NCBI GenBank assembly: GCA_963849095.1
Contig: CAWKGA010000002.1
Span: 62,001 to 126,000 of the forward strand
Source: JASHUC01 sp963849095
GTDB lineage: Bacteria; Pseudomonadota; Gammaproteobacteria; Steroidobacterales; Steroidobacteraceae
Length of the DNA: 64,000 nucleotides
Direction of reading: 5' to 3'
This document shows, one piece after another, positions 1 to 9,134 of this stretch. Both the position numbers and the translations under genes were made by a program. Numbering within the stretch: position 1 is the stretch's first letter; every line of letters starts with the position of its first letter. Below the pieces are notes generated by a model that was not told the DNA's origin, made no database searches, and saw only the letters and a list, made by a program, of their open reading frames with translations.

Positions 1-224
1 GCCGCCCCGACCTGGAAGAAGCCGCTCGCGAGCCACAGCGCAATCAGGATCAGAACGACGGTCGGGATGAGCGTTCGGCTGCTCTCGGCCCCCGGGCTTG
101 CCGCGCGCAGCATGGACTCGAGCTTGCGCTGCCAGCCGCGCACTCTCTCGTCCAGATCAGCCCCGCCCTGACCCGGGCGCCGGCCCCAGGGACTCTTGCT
201 ACCGCCCGATTGATTCCATGCCAT
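1..224 (-). CDS. hflK: HflK, membrane protease modulator (5' part only)
   Basis: Only the first 74 codons lie in the window; the gene runs off the left edge. The N-terminus is Gly/Pro/Trp-rich (MAWNQSGGSKSPWG), then a charged stretch (LDERVRGWQRKLESML) and a hydrophobic segment starting LIPTVVLILIAL, which is the layout of HflK before its SPFH domain. In the family, HflK pairs with HflC in the inner membrane and modulates FtsH. It follows hflX by about 50 bp on the same strand, the usual hfq-hflX-hflK-hflC order. The start is the ATG at 222-224. Confidence 0.88.
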   Translation of the reverse strand, partial: MAWNQSGGSKSPWGRRPGQGGADLDERVRGWQRKLESMLRAASPGAESSRTLIPTVVLILIALWLASGFFQVGA

Positions 225-273
225 AGCGTTCCGCGCGCCGCGCGCTCGAAGAATTCTTCCGGCCGAAGGGATG

Positions 274-1608
274 TCAGGAAAGTTTAGCCGCGCTCGCGGC
301 AACCGCCGATTGTAGGTACGCCTCGGCGGCGGTACAAGGCGCGTCGGTGCCCTGCAATTCGAGGATCTGGACACCGCGCGCCCGGGCGAGCGCCAGCAGC
401 TCCGGCTCGGGCAGCTCCACGGCGAGGTCGATGGAGCCGTCCTCGAGCGAGCACTCGCCGCGCACGGCCCCGGACGAATAAAGACGGGAGCGAAGCGCCC
501 CGGCGGCGGCAGGAATGCGCACCCGCGCGTATCGAGTGCCGCGCGCCAGGTGCTCACCGATCGCCTGGTCGAGCAGTTCGAGTCCCGTGCGCCCGGCCGC
601 GGAGATCCATACGGCGCAGGCGTGGGTCTCGGAGTCCCGCTCGATCCGCGGCGCGGCGTGCAGGCGATCGATCTTGTTGTACACCATGATCTGGGGAATG
701 TCCGCCGCGCCGATCTCAGCAAGCACGCGGTTCACCTGGGCCGTCTGCGCATCGCGGCGCGGATGGCTCGCATCCACCACGTGCAGCAGCAGGGTCGCCT
801 CGCGCGCCTCCGTGAGCGTGGACTGAAAGGCGGCCACGAGCTCGTGCGGCAGCTCGCGAATGAAGCCGACGGTGTCGGCCACGACGACGGGCGTGCCCCC
901 CGCAAGCCGCACGCGGCGCACGGTCGGATCGAGCGTCGCAAACAGCTGATCGGCCACGTAGGCCTCAGCGCCCGTGAGCGCCTGGAAGAGGGTCGACTTA
1001 CCGGCATTGGTATAGCCGACGAGAGTGACCGTCGGCACGGGAATCTCCGCGCGCAGCCGCCGGCCGGTATCGCGCTGCTGCTGCAGGCGCGCGAGGCGCT
1101 TCGTCAACACCCGCACGCGCTGCGCGAGCAGGCGGCGGTCCGTCTCGAGCTGGGTCTCGCCGGGCCCCCTCAAGCCGATTCCGCCCTTCTGCCGCTCGAG
1201 GTGCGTCCACCCGCGGACCAGACGCGTCGCGAGGTGTTTGAGCTGGGCGAGCTCCACTTCGAGCTTGCCCTCGAAGCTGCGCGCGCGCTGCGCGAAGATG
1301 TCGAGGATGAGGCTGTTGCGGTCGAGCACACGGCGCCCGACGTGCTCCTCGAGATTGCGCTCCTGGCTCGCAGAGAGCGCGTGATCGACGAGGATCACGT
1401 CCGCCCCCTGAGCTTGAGCGACCTCCCGCAGCTCATCGGCCTTGCCGCTGCCGACAAAGAAACGCGGGTCCGGGCGCTCCCGCCCGCCGGTGATCGTCGC
1501 GACCGGCCGCGTCCCCGCCGACAGCGCGAGCTGCGTGAGCTCCTCGATGTCCTCGGGATCGATCTGGGCGCCGAGGCCCAGGCGCACCAGGATCGCGCGG
1601 GTTGTCAC
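274..1608 (-). CDS. hflX: GTPase HflX
   Basis: 444-residue ribosome-associated GTPase; in the family it splits stalled or heat-damaged 70S ribosomes. An N-terminal HflX domain is followed by the glycine-rich signature GGIGLRGPGETQLETDRR (142-159). G motifs: P-loop GYTNAGKS (198-205), DTVGF (245-249) and NKID (311-314). The start is a GTG seven bases after the hfq stop, so the gene is probably read from the hfq transcript. Length and motifs are normal. Confidence 0.96.
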   Translation of the reverse strand: MTTRAILVRLGLGAQIDPEDIEELTQLALSAGTRPVATITGGRERPDPRFFVGSGKADELREVAQAQGADVILVDHALSASQERNLEEHVGRRVLDRNSLILDIFAQRARSFEGKLEVELAQLKHLATRLVRGWTHLERQKGGIGLRGPGETQLETDRRLLAQRVRVLTKRLARLQQQRDTGRRLRAEIPVPTVTLVGYTNAGKSTLFQALTGAEAYVADQLFATLDPTVRRVRLAGGTPVVVADTVGFIRELPHELVAAFQSTLTEAREATLLLHVVDASHPRRDAQTAQVNRVLAEIGAADIPQIMVYNKIDRLHAAPRIERDSETHACAVWISAAGRTGLELLDQAIGEHLARGTRYARVRIPAAAGALRSRLYSSGAVRGECSLEDGSIDLAVELPEPELLALARARGVQILELQGTDAPCTAAEAYLQSAVAASAAKLS

Positions 1609-1615
1609 TCCGCCG

Positions 1616-1873
1616 TCATTCCGGGGCAGGCTCCGCCACCGCAGCAGCGTCTTCCTCGGCCTGCAGGCGCACGTTGCGCGCCGGCACGACCGTGGAGATG
1701 GCGTGCTTGTAGACCATCTGACTCACACTGTTCTTCAGCAGCACGACGAATTGATCGAACGAGTCGATCTGGCCTTGCAGCTTGATGCCGTTCACCAGGT
1801 AAATGGATACGGGCACGCGCTCTTTACGCAAGGCGTTCAAAAAGGGGTCTTGCAGCGACTGGCCTTTGGCCAT
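1616..1873 (-). CDS. hfq: RNA chaperone Hfq
   Basis: 85-residue Sm-like protein that forms a hexamer and pairs small RNAs with mRNAs. The Sm1 region (GQSLQDPFLNALRKERVPVSIYLVNGIKLQG) and Sm2 region with the YKHA motif (residues 55-58) match the family. The C-terminal tail is short, acidic and Ala-rich. An AAGGAG ribosome binding site lies just upstream of the ATG. miaA lies upstream and hflX downstream, the standard gammaproteobacterial arrangement. Confidence 0.97.
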   Translation of the reverse strand: MAKGQSLQDPFLNALRKERVPVSIYLVNGIKLQGQIDSFDQFVVLLKNSVSQMVYKHAISTVVPARNVRLQAEEDAAAVAEPAPE

Positions 1874-1992
1874 CGGGTTCTCCTTATTTTAGCGACTTTT
1901 AGTTTTTCGGTGGACAATCGCAAACGCCCTTCCCATGGACTGCGATCCAGCAAGCTTCATGCCTTGCCTCGCACGGCAAGACGACCGAATTA

Positions 1993-2001
1993 ATTCTACC
2001 A
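1993..2001 (-). promoter_or_regulatory. Candidate extended -10 promoter of hfq-hflX
   Basis: The minus strand reads TGGTAGAAT, an extended -10 element (TGn plus TAGAAT), about 120 nt upstream of the hfq start and just after miaA. I see no good -35 hexamer, which fits an extended -10 promoter. A small hairpin, TTGCC-6nt-GGCAA, follows in the leader. A separate hfq promoter near the end of miaA is usual in enterics; its use here is inference. Confidence 0.4.
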
Positions 2002-2019
2002 TGAGGAAACCTGGCACGC

Positions 2020-2949
2020 CTAAGCGCCGATAAGCTCGCGACGCAGTTCGCACTTCCACTGCTCGTACGCGCCCGGCAGGTCGGGGTCGATCCACCTCGT
2101 GGCGCGGTCCGACCGCAGCCAGGTGAGCTGGCGCTTGGCGAGCTGGCGTGTCGCCGCGAGAGCCCGCTCGCGGGCCTCCTCGAGCCCGAAGCGGCCCTCG
2201 AGATGGGCCCAGAGCTGCCGGTAGCCGACGGCGCGGAGCGCCGGATGGCGAGCCGTCAGATCCGGCCTCTCGCGCAGCCGCTGAACCTCGGCGAGGAACC
2301 CTCGCTCCATCATGCGGCCGAGCCGCTCGGCAATTCGCCGATGCAGCACGGCGCGGTCGGCCGGAGCGAGCGCAAAACGCGGCAGGCTGGCATCGAGAGG
2401 ACGGCGCGCGCGCTGCAGCTCGGAGAGCGGCCGGCCGGAGAGGTAGCACACCTCGAGCGCACGCTGAATGCGCTGTGGATCGTTTGGATGGATCCGCGCC
2501 GCGGCGCCGGGATCGAGCCTCGCGAGCTCGGCGTGCAGCCGCGCCCACCCCTCCTTCGCCGCGCGCTCCTCGAGAGCGCGGCGCAGCTCGGCAGAACCGC
2601 GGGGAAGATCGGCAATGCCCTCGACCAGCGCACGCAGATACAGCATGGTGCCGCCGACGAGCAGCGGGATGCGGCCGCGGGCCCGGATCTCTGCGACGAG
2701 CCGCGTGCAATCGGCGACGAACTGCCCCGCCGAGTACGACTCCGCGGGGTCGAGAATGTCGATCAGGTGATGGGGGATCGCCGCGCGCAGCGCCGCGTCC
2801 GGCTTCGCGGTTCCGATGTCCATGCCGCGATAGACGAGCGCGGAATCGACGCTGACGATCTCGACGGGCAGCTCGGCGGCGAGCCGCGCCGCCCACTCGC
2901 TCTTGCCGGCCCCGGTCGGGCCGGTCAGCACGACGGCCTCAGCGCCCAC
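2020..2949 (-). CDS. miaA: tRNA dimethylallyltransferase MiaA
   Basis: 309-residue enzyme that adds a dimethylallyl group to A37 of tRNAs reading UNN codons. The N-terminal P-loop is GPTGAGKS. It is followed by EIVSVDSALVYRGMDIGTAKP (substrate Asp and Arg region), HHLIDILDPAESYSAGQF, and GGTMLYLRALVEG. The GTG start at 2949 lies just before the P-loop and overlaps the mutL stop by 11 nt, which suggests translational coupling. Larger upstream in-frame codons belong to mutL in another frame. Confidence 0.96.
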   Translation of the reverse strand: MGAEAVVLTGPTGAGKSEWAARLAAELPVEIVSVDSALVYRGMDIGTAKPDAALRAAIPHHLIDILDPAESYSAGQFVADCTRLVAEIRARGRIPLLVGGTMLYLRALVEGIADLPRGSAELRRALEERAAKEGWARLHAELARLDPGAAARIHPNDPQRIQRALEVCYLSGRPLSELQRARRPLDASLPRFALAPADRAVLHRRIAERLGRMMERGFLAEVQRLRERPDLTARHPALRAVGYRQLWAHLEGRFGLEEARERALAATRQLAKRQLTWLRSDRATRWIDPDLPGAYEQWKCELRRELIGA

Positions 2950-4696
2950 GCAGGAAGAGCTGGTCGAGCTCCGGCAGCGTGAGACGCGTCCAGGTCGGAC
3001 GGCCATGATTGCACTGGTTCGCCCGGTCGGTCGCCTCCATCTGGCGCAGCAAGGTGTCCATCTCGGGTAACGTGAGACGGCGGTGCGCGTGAATGGCGGT
3101 GCGGCACGCGAGCGTGCCGAGGAAGCGGTCCGCCGCCCCCTCGAGATGGTGCGCGGCGACGCCGTGCTCCAGGTCGCGCAGCACGGCGCGCAGGACTTCG
3201 GCGACATCGCATCGGCCGAGCAGCGCCGGCACTCGGCGCACGGCGAGACGGGCCGGCCCGAGCGCATCGATCTCGAAGCCCGCCCGCTCCCATTCGGAAC
3301 GCCGCTCGAGCAGGGCATCGAGGTCGTGCGCCTTCACGTCGAGGACGATCGGCTCGAGGAGATGCTGGGAGGGCGCATCGGCCGCGCCGTACTGCGCCTT
3401 GAGCTGCTCGTAGAGCACCCGCTCGTGCGCCGCATGCATATCGACCAGCACCAGGCCGTCCCCGCTCTGCGCGAGGATGTACACGCCATGCAGCTGCGCG
3501 AGCGCGGTGCCGAGCGGCCGATCCGGCGCGTTGACCGACACTTCCTGCACCGCCGCGGCAAGCGCCCAGGGGCTGCGTGCCGGCGAGTCCGCTTCGCCGG
3601 AGCCGGAGCGCAACTCTAGTGGGCGGAACGCCGACAGGGCCGAAGGCGGCGCGGCAGCGAGGCCGAGAGGCGGTGCGGCGGCCGGTGCCGAGGTCAGACT
3701 CGGCCGTGTCGCGGCAAGCACACGCTCGAGCGCGCGCAGCACGAAATCGTGGACCTGCCGCGAGTCGCGGAAGCGCACTTCGAGCTTCGCCGGGTGTGCG
3801 TTCACGTCGACCGTTCGCGGGTCGAGTGTCAGATGGAGAGCATAGGCGGGATAGCGGCCGTGATAGAGCACATCCCGGTAAGCGAGGCGGACGGCGCTCA
3901 TGAGCAGCCGGTCGCGAACGCTGCGGCCGTTCACGAACCAGAACTGCTCGTCGGCCTGCGCCCTCGAGGCGGTGGGCAATCCGACCCAGCCGCGGAGCGA
4001 GAGCGGCCCGACCGTGTGATCCACGGGCAACGCTCGCGCCAGAAATTCCTCGCCGAGGACGGCTCGTACCCGCGCCTCCCGCCCCTCGTCCGGCGCAGCC
4101 GGCGCATCGAGCAGCACGCGGTCGGCGTTGCGCAAGCGAAACGCCACGTCCGCACGCGACAGCGCGAGGCGCTCCGTGAGTCTTGCGATGTGGCCGACCT
4201 CGGTGGCATCGCTGCGCACGAACTTGCGGCGGGCCGGAACGTTGAAGAAGAGGTCGCGCACCTCGACGGTGGTCCCCGGCACGTGCGCCGACGGCCGCGG
4301 CGGCGTGACGGTGCCGCCCTCGGAGGAGATCTCCGTGCCATGCTCGGCCTCGCGGGTGCGCGATGCGAGCTTCAGGCGGGAGACGGAGGCGATCGAGGGT
4401 AGCGCCTCGCCGCGAAAGCCGAGCGTCGCGACGGTCTCGAGGTCGTCGAGCGACGAGATCTTGCTCGTCGCATGCCGCTCCAGCGCGAGCGGCAGCTCGC
4501 GAGCCGGCACGCCGGCGCCATCGTCTCGCACCCGCACGAGGCCGATGCCTCCGCGCTCGATGTCGATCTCGATGCGCCGCGCCTGCGCATCGAGACTGTT
4601 CTCGATGAGCTCCTTGACCACGGAGGCCGGCCGCTCGATGACCTCACCGGCGGCGATCTGGTCGATGAGCGCATCGGAGAGGACGCGGATGGCCAT
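2939..4696 (-). CDS. mutL: DNA mismatch repair protein MutL
   Basis: 585-residue GHKL-ATPase matchmaker of mismatch repair. The N-terminal motifs are AAGEVIERPASVVKELIENS (motif I), DDGAGV (II) and TLGFRGEALPSIASV (III). The C-terminal domain carries DMHAAHERVLYE, matching the DQHA(X)2E(X)4E endonuclease motif with Met in position two, as in Pseudomonas-type MutL. This implies latent nicking activity, unlike the E. coli protein. The start is the ATG at 4696 (MAIRVLSDALIDQIAAGEV). It lies downstream of amiC and overlaps miaA. Confidence 0.97.
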   Translation of the reverse strand: MAIRVLSDALIDQIAAGEVIERPASVVKELIENSLDAQARRIEIDIERGGIGLVRVRDDGAGVPARELPLALERHATSKISSLDDLETVATLGFRGEALPSIASVSRLKLASRTREAEHGTEISSEGGTVTPPRPSAHVPGTTVEVRDLFFNVPARRKFVRSDATEVGHIARLTERLALSRADVAFRLRNADRVLLDAPAAPDEGREARVRAVLGEEFLARALPVDHTVGPLSLRGWVGLPTASRAQADEQFWFVNGRSVRDRLLMSAVRLAYRDVLYHGRYPAYALHLTLDPRTVDVNAHPAKLEVRFRDSRQVHDFVLRALERVLAATRPSLTSAPAAAPPLGLAAAPPSALSAFRPLELRSGSGEADSPARSPWALAAAVQEVSVNAPDRPLGTALAQLHGVYILAQSGDGLVLVDMHAAHERVLYEQLKAQYGAADAPSQHLLEPIVLDVKAHDLDALLERRSEWERAGFEIDALGPARLAVRRVPALLGRCDVAEVLRAVLRDLEHGVAAHHLEGAADRFLGTLACRTAIHAHRRLTLPEMDTLLRQMEATDRANQCNHGRPTWTRLTLPELDQLFLRGR

Positions 4697-4787
4697 GCTG
4701 GCCGGAGTATGCCGACCCCGGCGCCAAACCGCACCCCGGCGGTGACGCCCGCTCGGTCGGCAAGCACTCGGTGAGCGGCGTGATCGT

Positions 4788-6101
4788 TCAGGGGACGATC
4801 GAGGGCCCCGGTGCGCCTGCGGTGCCGGCGAGCACAGGGCCCACGCCGTCCGCCCGCTCGCGGGCGAAGCGGCTGCCCGTCGGAGGATGCTGCTCGAAGT
4901 AGCTTCGCAGCCCCACGAAGATCGCGCCCGCAAGCTGCTTCTGCTCGCTAGGCGAGCGCAGCCGCCGCTCGTCCACCGAATTGGAGATGTACGCGGTCTC
5001 GACCAGCATCGAGGGAATGGCGGGAGACTTGAGCACCACGAAGCCCGCCTGCTGAACGCTCGTCTTGCGCACTTGCCCCACGCGCTCCAGCGCGGTGAGC
5101 ACGCCTTGCGCCGCCGTCATGCTCGCGCTGATGCTCTCGGTCTGGACCAGATCGAGGAGCACCGAGGCGAGCCTGCTGCCCTTGTCGGCGAGCGACACGC
5201 CGCCGAGCCGGTCGGCCGCGTTCTCTCTATCGGCGAGCCAGCGGGCGGCCTCGTCCGTTGCCCCGTGCTCCGACAGAATATAGACGGAGGCGCCCGACAC
5301 CGCCTCGTCGCGGACGGAATCGGCGTGCACCGACACGAACAAGTCGGCTTGCGCCTCGCGCGCGCGGCGCAACCGCTCCCGCAGCGGCAAGAAGACATCC
5401 CGGTCGCGCGTCAGCACCGCGCGCATGCCAGGCTCCGCGTCGATGCGACTCGCGAGCGCGCGCGCGATGGCGAGGGTGACCGTCTTCTCCTCGGTGCCGT
5501 CGCGTCCGGTCGCGCCGGGGTCTTGGCCGCCGTGTCCCGCATCGACGGCAATGATCACGTCGCGATTCGAGCCGAGGGGCGCGTGCGCGGCAACGACCGG
5601 CTGAGGACGCGGGGACGCCGCCAGGCCGCCGCTCACCGCGTCGACATCATCAGCGTTCGCCTGGGCGGGTCCGGGCCGGCCGATCGCGACGGCGAGGCGG
5701 GGCACCGTGCCATGCCCTGGGAAGGTCCAATGCGCACTGACGGGCAGCGCCGCGGTGAGCTCAATGACCAGTCGCAGTCCGCCCTGCGGCCGAGAACCCG
5801 CTCGAACTCCAGCGACGACACCCGCCGCGCGCGGCAGGTGCGCCGAATGCAAGAGCGTCGCGTGCCTGAGATCGATGACCACGCGGTGCGGATGCGCGAG
5901 AGTGAAGAGCTTGTAGCTCGTCGCGCGGGACAGATCGACGCCGAGCTCTGCCGCATTTCCGGAGACCGACAGTCTCACCGCGCGGACCTCGGTGCCTGCC
6001 CGAGCCGGCATCGATGCGACGAGGACGCAGGCGAGCGCCGCGGATATGAGCCACGGCCGCTGCCCTGCTGCGCGATCCCCCGGTATGCGTCTGTCGGTCA
6101 T
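4788..6101 (-). CDS. amiC: N-acetylmuramoyl-L-alanine amidase AmiC/AmiB type
   Basis: 437-residue zinc amidase that cleaves peptidoglycan stems during cell separation. A signal peptide (hydrophobic LISAALACVLVASMPARA, residues 18-35) is followed by an AMIN domain (TEVRAVRLSVSGNAAELGV to about residue 145). The catalytic Amidase_3 domain then carries AVDAGHGGQDPGA, SVHADS and VETAYISN, which supply the His/Glu zinc ligands. There is no C-terminal LysM, so the AMIN domain should target the septum, as in AmiC. It sits between tsaE and mutL, as in other gammaproteobacteria. Confidence 0.93.
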   Translation of the reverse strand: MTDRRIPGDRAAGQRPWLISAALACVLVASMPARAGTEVRAVRLSVSGNAAELGVDLSRATSYKLFTLAHPHRVVIDLRHATLLHSAHLPRAAGVVAGVRAGSRPQGGLRLVIELTAALPVSAHWTFPGHGTVPRLAVAIGRPGPAQANADDVDAVSGGLAASPRPQPVVAAHAPLGSNRDVIIAVDAGHGGQDPGATGRDGTEEKTVTLAIARALASRIDAEPGMRAVLTRDRDVFLPLRERLRRAREAQADLFVSVHADSVRDEAVSGASVYILSEHGATDEAARWLADRENAADRLGGVSLADKGSRLASVLLDLVQTESISASMTAAQGVLTALERVGQVRKTSVQQAGFVVLKSPAIPSMLVETAYISNSVDERRLRSPSEQKQLAGAIFVGLRSYFEQHPPTGSRFARERADGVGPVLAGTAGAPGPSIVP

Positions 6102-6146
6102 TCCATTGCGGATAGATGTTCTACAACCGGAAAGACTTAGCTAATC

Positions 6147-6177
6147 ATTGGCTTCTAGACTTATCCTCCAAGCCAAT
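6147..6177. other. 8-bp perfect inverted repeat between tsaE and amiC
   Basis: ATTGGCTT and AAGCCAAT form perfect 8-bp arms around a 15-nt loop. The repeat directly abuts the tsaE stop and lies about 45-75 nt before the amiC start. There is no T-tract on either strand, so it is not a classic intrinsic terminator. It may be an RNA hairpin shaping read-through from tsaE into amiC, or an operator. Confidence 0.45.
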
Positions 6178-6699
6178 CTACGTGGACGGCCGAGAGAATT
6201 CAACTGTCGCCGCGAGCCATGACGCGCCGAACGGGGATCGAGCGGCGGCGGCGATGGCGTGTCCCTCGCGCGAGGATACGCGCAGGGTGACGATCACGTC
6301 CGGGGGCGGCAGGTACCCCGTTCCGCGCTCGGGCCACTCGATGAGCCAGGCATGCCCGGGACGAGCGAGATCGCGCAGGCCGAGCGACTCGAGCTCCCGC
6401 GGCTCGCGCAGCCGGTAGAGATCCACGTGGACCGCGACGAGATCCGCGAGTGCGTAACACTCGAGCAGCGCGAACGTCGGGCTCGCCGCCGGGCCCGCGA
6501 GGCCGCGCCGGCGAAGAAACCCCCTGGCGAGCGTCGTTTTGCCCGCTCCCAGCTCTCCGCTCAGATAGAGAATCGCGGGGCCGTCCGCCGGGACAGGCAT
6601 GGCGTCGGCGAGCGCGGCGCCGACCGCTTCCGTCTCGGCGGCCGACCGTGCGAGCTTGCGCCACCCGGCCCTCGCGCCCCTTCGGCCGGCTCGCGTCAC
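6178..6699 (-). CDS. tsaE: tRNA threonylcarbamoyladenosine biosynthesis ATPase TsaE
   Basis: 173-residue P-loop ATPase that works with TsaB and TsaD in making t6A37 of tRNA. It shows YLSGELGAGKTTLARGFLRRRG (Walker A), ASPTFALLECY and VHVDLYRL, followed by WLIEWPERG, all TsaE hallmarks. The GTG start at 6699 forms a GTGA overlap with the nnr stop, so the two are translationally coupled. A downstream ATG would remove part of the N-terminal helix. Confidence 0.94.
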   Translation of the reverse strand: MTRAGRRGARAGWRKLARSAAETEAVGAALADAMPVPADGPAILYLSGELGAGKTTLARGFLRRRGLAGPAASPTFALLECYALADLVAVHVDLYRLREPRELESLGLRDLARPGHAWLIEWPERGTGYLPPPDVIVTLRVSSREGHAIAAAARSPFGASWLAATVEFSRPST

Positions 6700-8174
6700 A
6701 GGTTCACGCAGGATCGCAGCTCCCGCGCGACATCTCCGGCAAGCAGGCCGCGCTCGCCTCCGCGGGCGACCAGATCGCCGCTCATGGCGTGGACCAGCAC
6801 CGCGACCCGCGCGGCGAGCCACGGGTCCCCGCACTGGGATAGCACTCCTGCCGTCGCACCCGTGAGGACATCGCCCATGCCCGCGCTCGCCATGCCCGGA
6901 TTACCGCGCTCGCAGAGGCCGGGAATGCGGTTCCGCGAGCCCACCAGCGTGCCGGCGCCCTTCAGCACGACGACACCCCCATAGCGCTCGACGAGCCGCT
7001 CGAGCGCGGCCAGTCGGTCGCACTGGATCTCGCTCGTCGGGACACCGAGCAGCCTCGCCGCCTCGCCGGGATGCGGTGTGAGGATCCAGCGCTCGCGACG
7101 CTGCGGAGCCCGCTCGGCGATCAGGTTGAGCGCGTCCGCATCGACGACGAGCGGCTTCTCGAAGCTGAGGACCGTGTCCAGGACCCGCGACGCCCAGTCG
7201 CTCCGTCCCAGTCCGGGGCCCATCGCGACCACGTCGGCGCGCTCGATCGCATCGGGCAGCACACCCGTGTCGGTCAGAGACAGGCAGATGAGCTCGGGGC
7301 GCCCGGCGGCGATCGCGACGACGTTCTCCGGAGCGACCGCCACCGTGACCAGGCCCGCGCCGACTCTCAAGGCAGCCTCCCCGGCGAGACGCACGGCGCC
7401 GGGCATTCCAGGGCCGCCGCCGACGATGAGCACCCGTCCGAAGTCTCCCTTGTGCGCCGCGCGGGCCCGCCGCGGCAGCGCGGAGGCGACCTCCGCCTCC
7501 ATGATGCGCTCGAGGCGCGGCACGAATTGCGGCGTGGACGGAACGGGCACCTCGAGGTCGTCGAAGAAGATCGCGCCGGCGTGCTCGGGTCCGTTCCCGA
7601 CGCAGAGTCCCGTCTTCAGTCCGACGAACGTCACGGTGCAATCGGCGCGAACGGCCGCCCCGAGCGGCTCGCCCGTGTCGCTGTCGAGACCGGAGGGAAC
7701 GTCGAGCGCGAAGACTGGGCGCGATGCGGAATTGATGGCGCCGATGACCGCCGCGGCATTCGGGCGCACGCTGCTGTGCAGCCCCGTACCGAGCAGCGCA
7801 TCGACGATCACCTCACCGTCCCCGAGCCGCCCGCTGCCGAACGGCAGCACCTGTCCGCCGCTCGCGGCGAAGTCTGCGTGCGCCTGCCGCGCGTCGTCCT
7901 TGAGGCTGTCGGGGGGCACAGCCGCAAGCACCGTGACCGTCAAGCCCGCGGCCTGCGCAAAGCGGGCGAGCACGTAGCCGTCCCCGCCGTTGTTACCGCC
8001 CCCGCAGACGATCGCGATGCGGTGGCAGGTGGGCCAGCGGGTACGGAGGAACCGCAGCGCGGATTCCCCGGCGCGCTTCATGAGCGTGTAGCCGGGGATA
8101 CCGAGTTCGCGGATGGCGTGGGCGTCGAGTGCGCGGACCTGGGCGCTCGAGTACAGGGAGACGGGCAAGGCCAT
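6696..8174 (-). CDS. nnr: Bifunctional NAD(P)H-hydrate epimerase/dehydratase
   Basis: 492-residue fused repair enzyme. The N-terminal YjeF_N epimerase half (to about 215) carries CGGGNNGGDGYVLAR and VDALLGTGL. The C-terminal ADP-dependent dehydratase half has the signatures LTPHPGEAARLLG and GNPGMASAGMGDVLTG. Together they restore NADH/NADPH from hydrated forms. It is upstream of tsaE with a 4-nt overlap, as in many gammaproteobacteria. queG, often found upstream, is absent here and replaced by the pantothenate genes. Confidence 0.95.
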   Translation of the reverse strand: MALPVSLYSSAQVRALDAHAIRELGIPGYTLMKRAGESALRFLRTRWPTCHRIAIVCGGGNNGGDGYVLARFAQAAGLTVTVLAAVPPDSLKDDARQAHADFAASGGQVLPFGSGRLGDGEVIVDALLGTGLHSSVRPNAAAVIGAINSASRPVFALDVPSGLDSDTGEPLGAAVRADCTVTFVGLKTGLCVGNGPEHAGAIFFDDLEVPVPSTPQFVPRLERIMEAEVASALPRRARAAHKGDFGRVLIVGGGPGMPGAVRLAGEAALRVGAGLVTVAVAPENVVAIAAGRPELICLSLTDTGVLPDAIERADVVAMGPGLGRSDWASRVLDTVLSFEKPLVVDADALNLIAERAPQRRERWILTPHPGEAARLLGVPTSEIQCDRLAALERLVERYGGVVVLKGAGTLVGSRNRIPGLCERGNPGMASAGMGDVLTGATAGVLSQCGDPWLAARVAVLVHAMSGDLVARGGERGLLAGDVARELRSCVNL

Positions 8175-8288
8175 CCGCTGATTATACGGGGCCGTTATGC
8201 CGACCCCCTCACGACTTTGGCGAGCTCGATCTCGCCGCCGTCAGGAGTGATCTCGCGGCGCGCACGCACGCTCGGCTGAGCTCGCGCC

Positions 8289-9134
8289 CTAGCGGGTGAC
8301 CTGGACGTTGTCGATGAGCCTCGCGCGCCCCAGCCGGGCTGCCGCGAGCACGGCGAGCTCGCGCGAGTCCGGACGCGGCGGATTCAGATCGCGCGTCCGG
8401 ACCGAGAAGTACTCGGGCTCAAAACCGGCGCTCGCGAGCGCTTCGGACCCGCCCGCTTCGATGACCGCAAAGTCCGAGTCCCCCGAGGTGAGGCGCGCCG
8501 CGGCCCGCCCGAGCTCCTCGAAGATCCGGGGAGCGATCGGCCGCTCCGCGGGCGTCAGGTATCGATTGCGCGAGCTCATGGCGAGCCCGTCGCTCTCGCG
8601 CACCGTGGGGGCCGCGACGATCTCGACTGGCATGCAGAGGTCGGCGACCAGGCGGCGGATGACCGTGAGCTGCTGATAGTCCTTCTCTCCGAACACCGCC
8701 ATGTCCGGCTCGACGATGTTGAAGAGTTTCGCGACGACCGTGGCGACGCCCTCGAAGTGCCCGGGACGGAACCGGCCGCACAGAATCGTGGATAGCTCCG
8801 GCACCTCGATGCGGACCGAGCGCTCGAGGCCCCGCGGATAGATCTCCGCGACATCCGGCAGGAACATCAGGTGGCATCCCGCGGCGACGAGCATCCGCTC
8901 GTCCTCGCGCGGCGTGCGCGGATAGTGCGCGAAGTCCTCGTTGGGCCCGAATTGCATCGGGTTCACGAAGATGCTCGCGACGAAGCGGTCGCCGTGGCGC
9001 GCGGCCGCCTCGATGAGGCTCACGTGGCCGGCGTGGAGGTTGCCCATCGTCGGCACGAAGGCGATGCGCCGGCCCTCGCGGCGCCACTCGCGAACCCGCT
9101 CGCGCACCGCGGCGACGGTCGTGACGGTCTGCAT
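8289..9134 (-). CDS. panC: Pantothenate synthetase PanC
   Basis: 281-residue ATP-dependent ligase joining pantoate and beta-alanine. Motifs: FVPTMGNLHAGHVSLIEAA (HIGH-like nucleotide site), ASIFVNPMQFGPNEDF, FGEKDYQQLTVIRR and AMSSRNRYL (KMSKS-like). The ATG overlaps the panB stop by one base (TGATG), so the two are coupled. Two steps of one pathway are thus adjacent. panD is not in the window. Confidence 0.97.
   Translation of the reverse strand: MQTVTTVAAVRERVREWRREGRRIAFVPTMGNLHAGHVSLIEAAARHGDRFVASIFVNPMQFGPNEDFAHYPRTPREDERMLVAAGCHLMFLPDVAEIYPRGLERSVRIEVPELSTILCGRFRPGHFEGVATVVAKLFNIVEPDMAVFGEKDYQQLTVIRRLVADLCMPVEIVAAPTVRESDGLAMSSRNRYLTPAERPIAPRIFEELGRAAARLTSGDSDFAVIEAGGSEALASAGFEPEYFSVRTRDLNPPRPDSRELAVLAAARLGRARLIDNVQVTR

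Noticed and set aside
550..1785. Long plus-strand open frame opposite hflX
   Set aside because: Arg/Gly/Pro-rich shadow of a conserved gene; no ribosome site and no recognisable domain.
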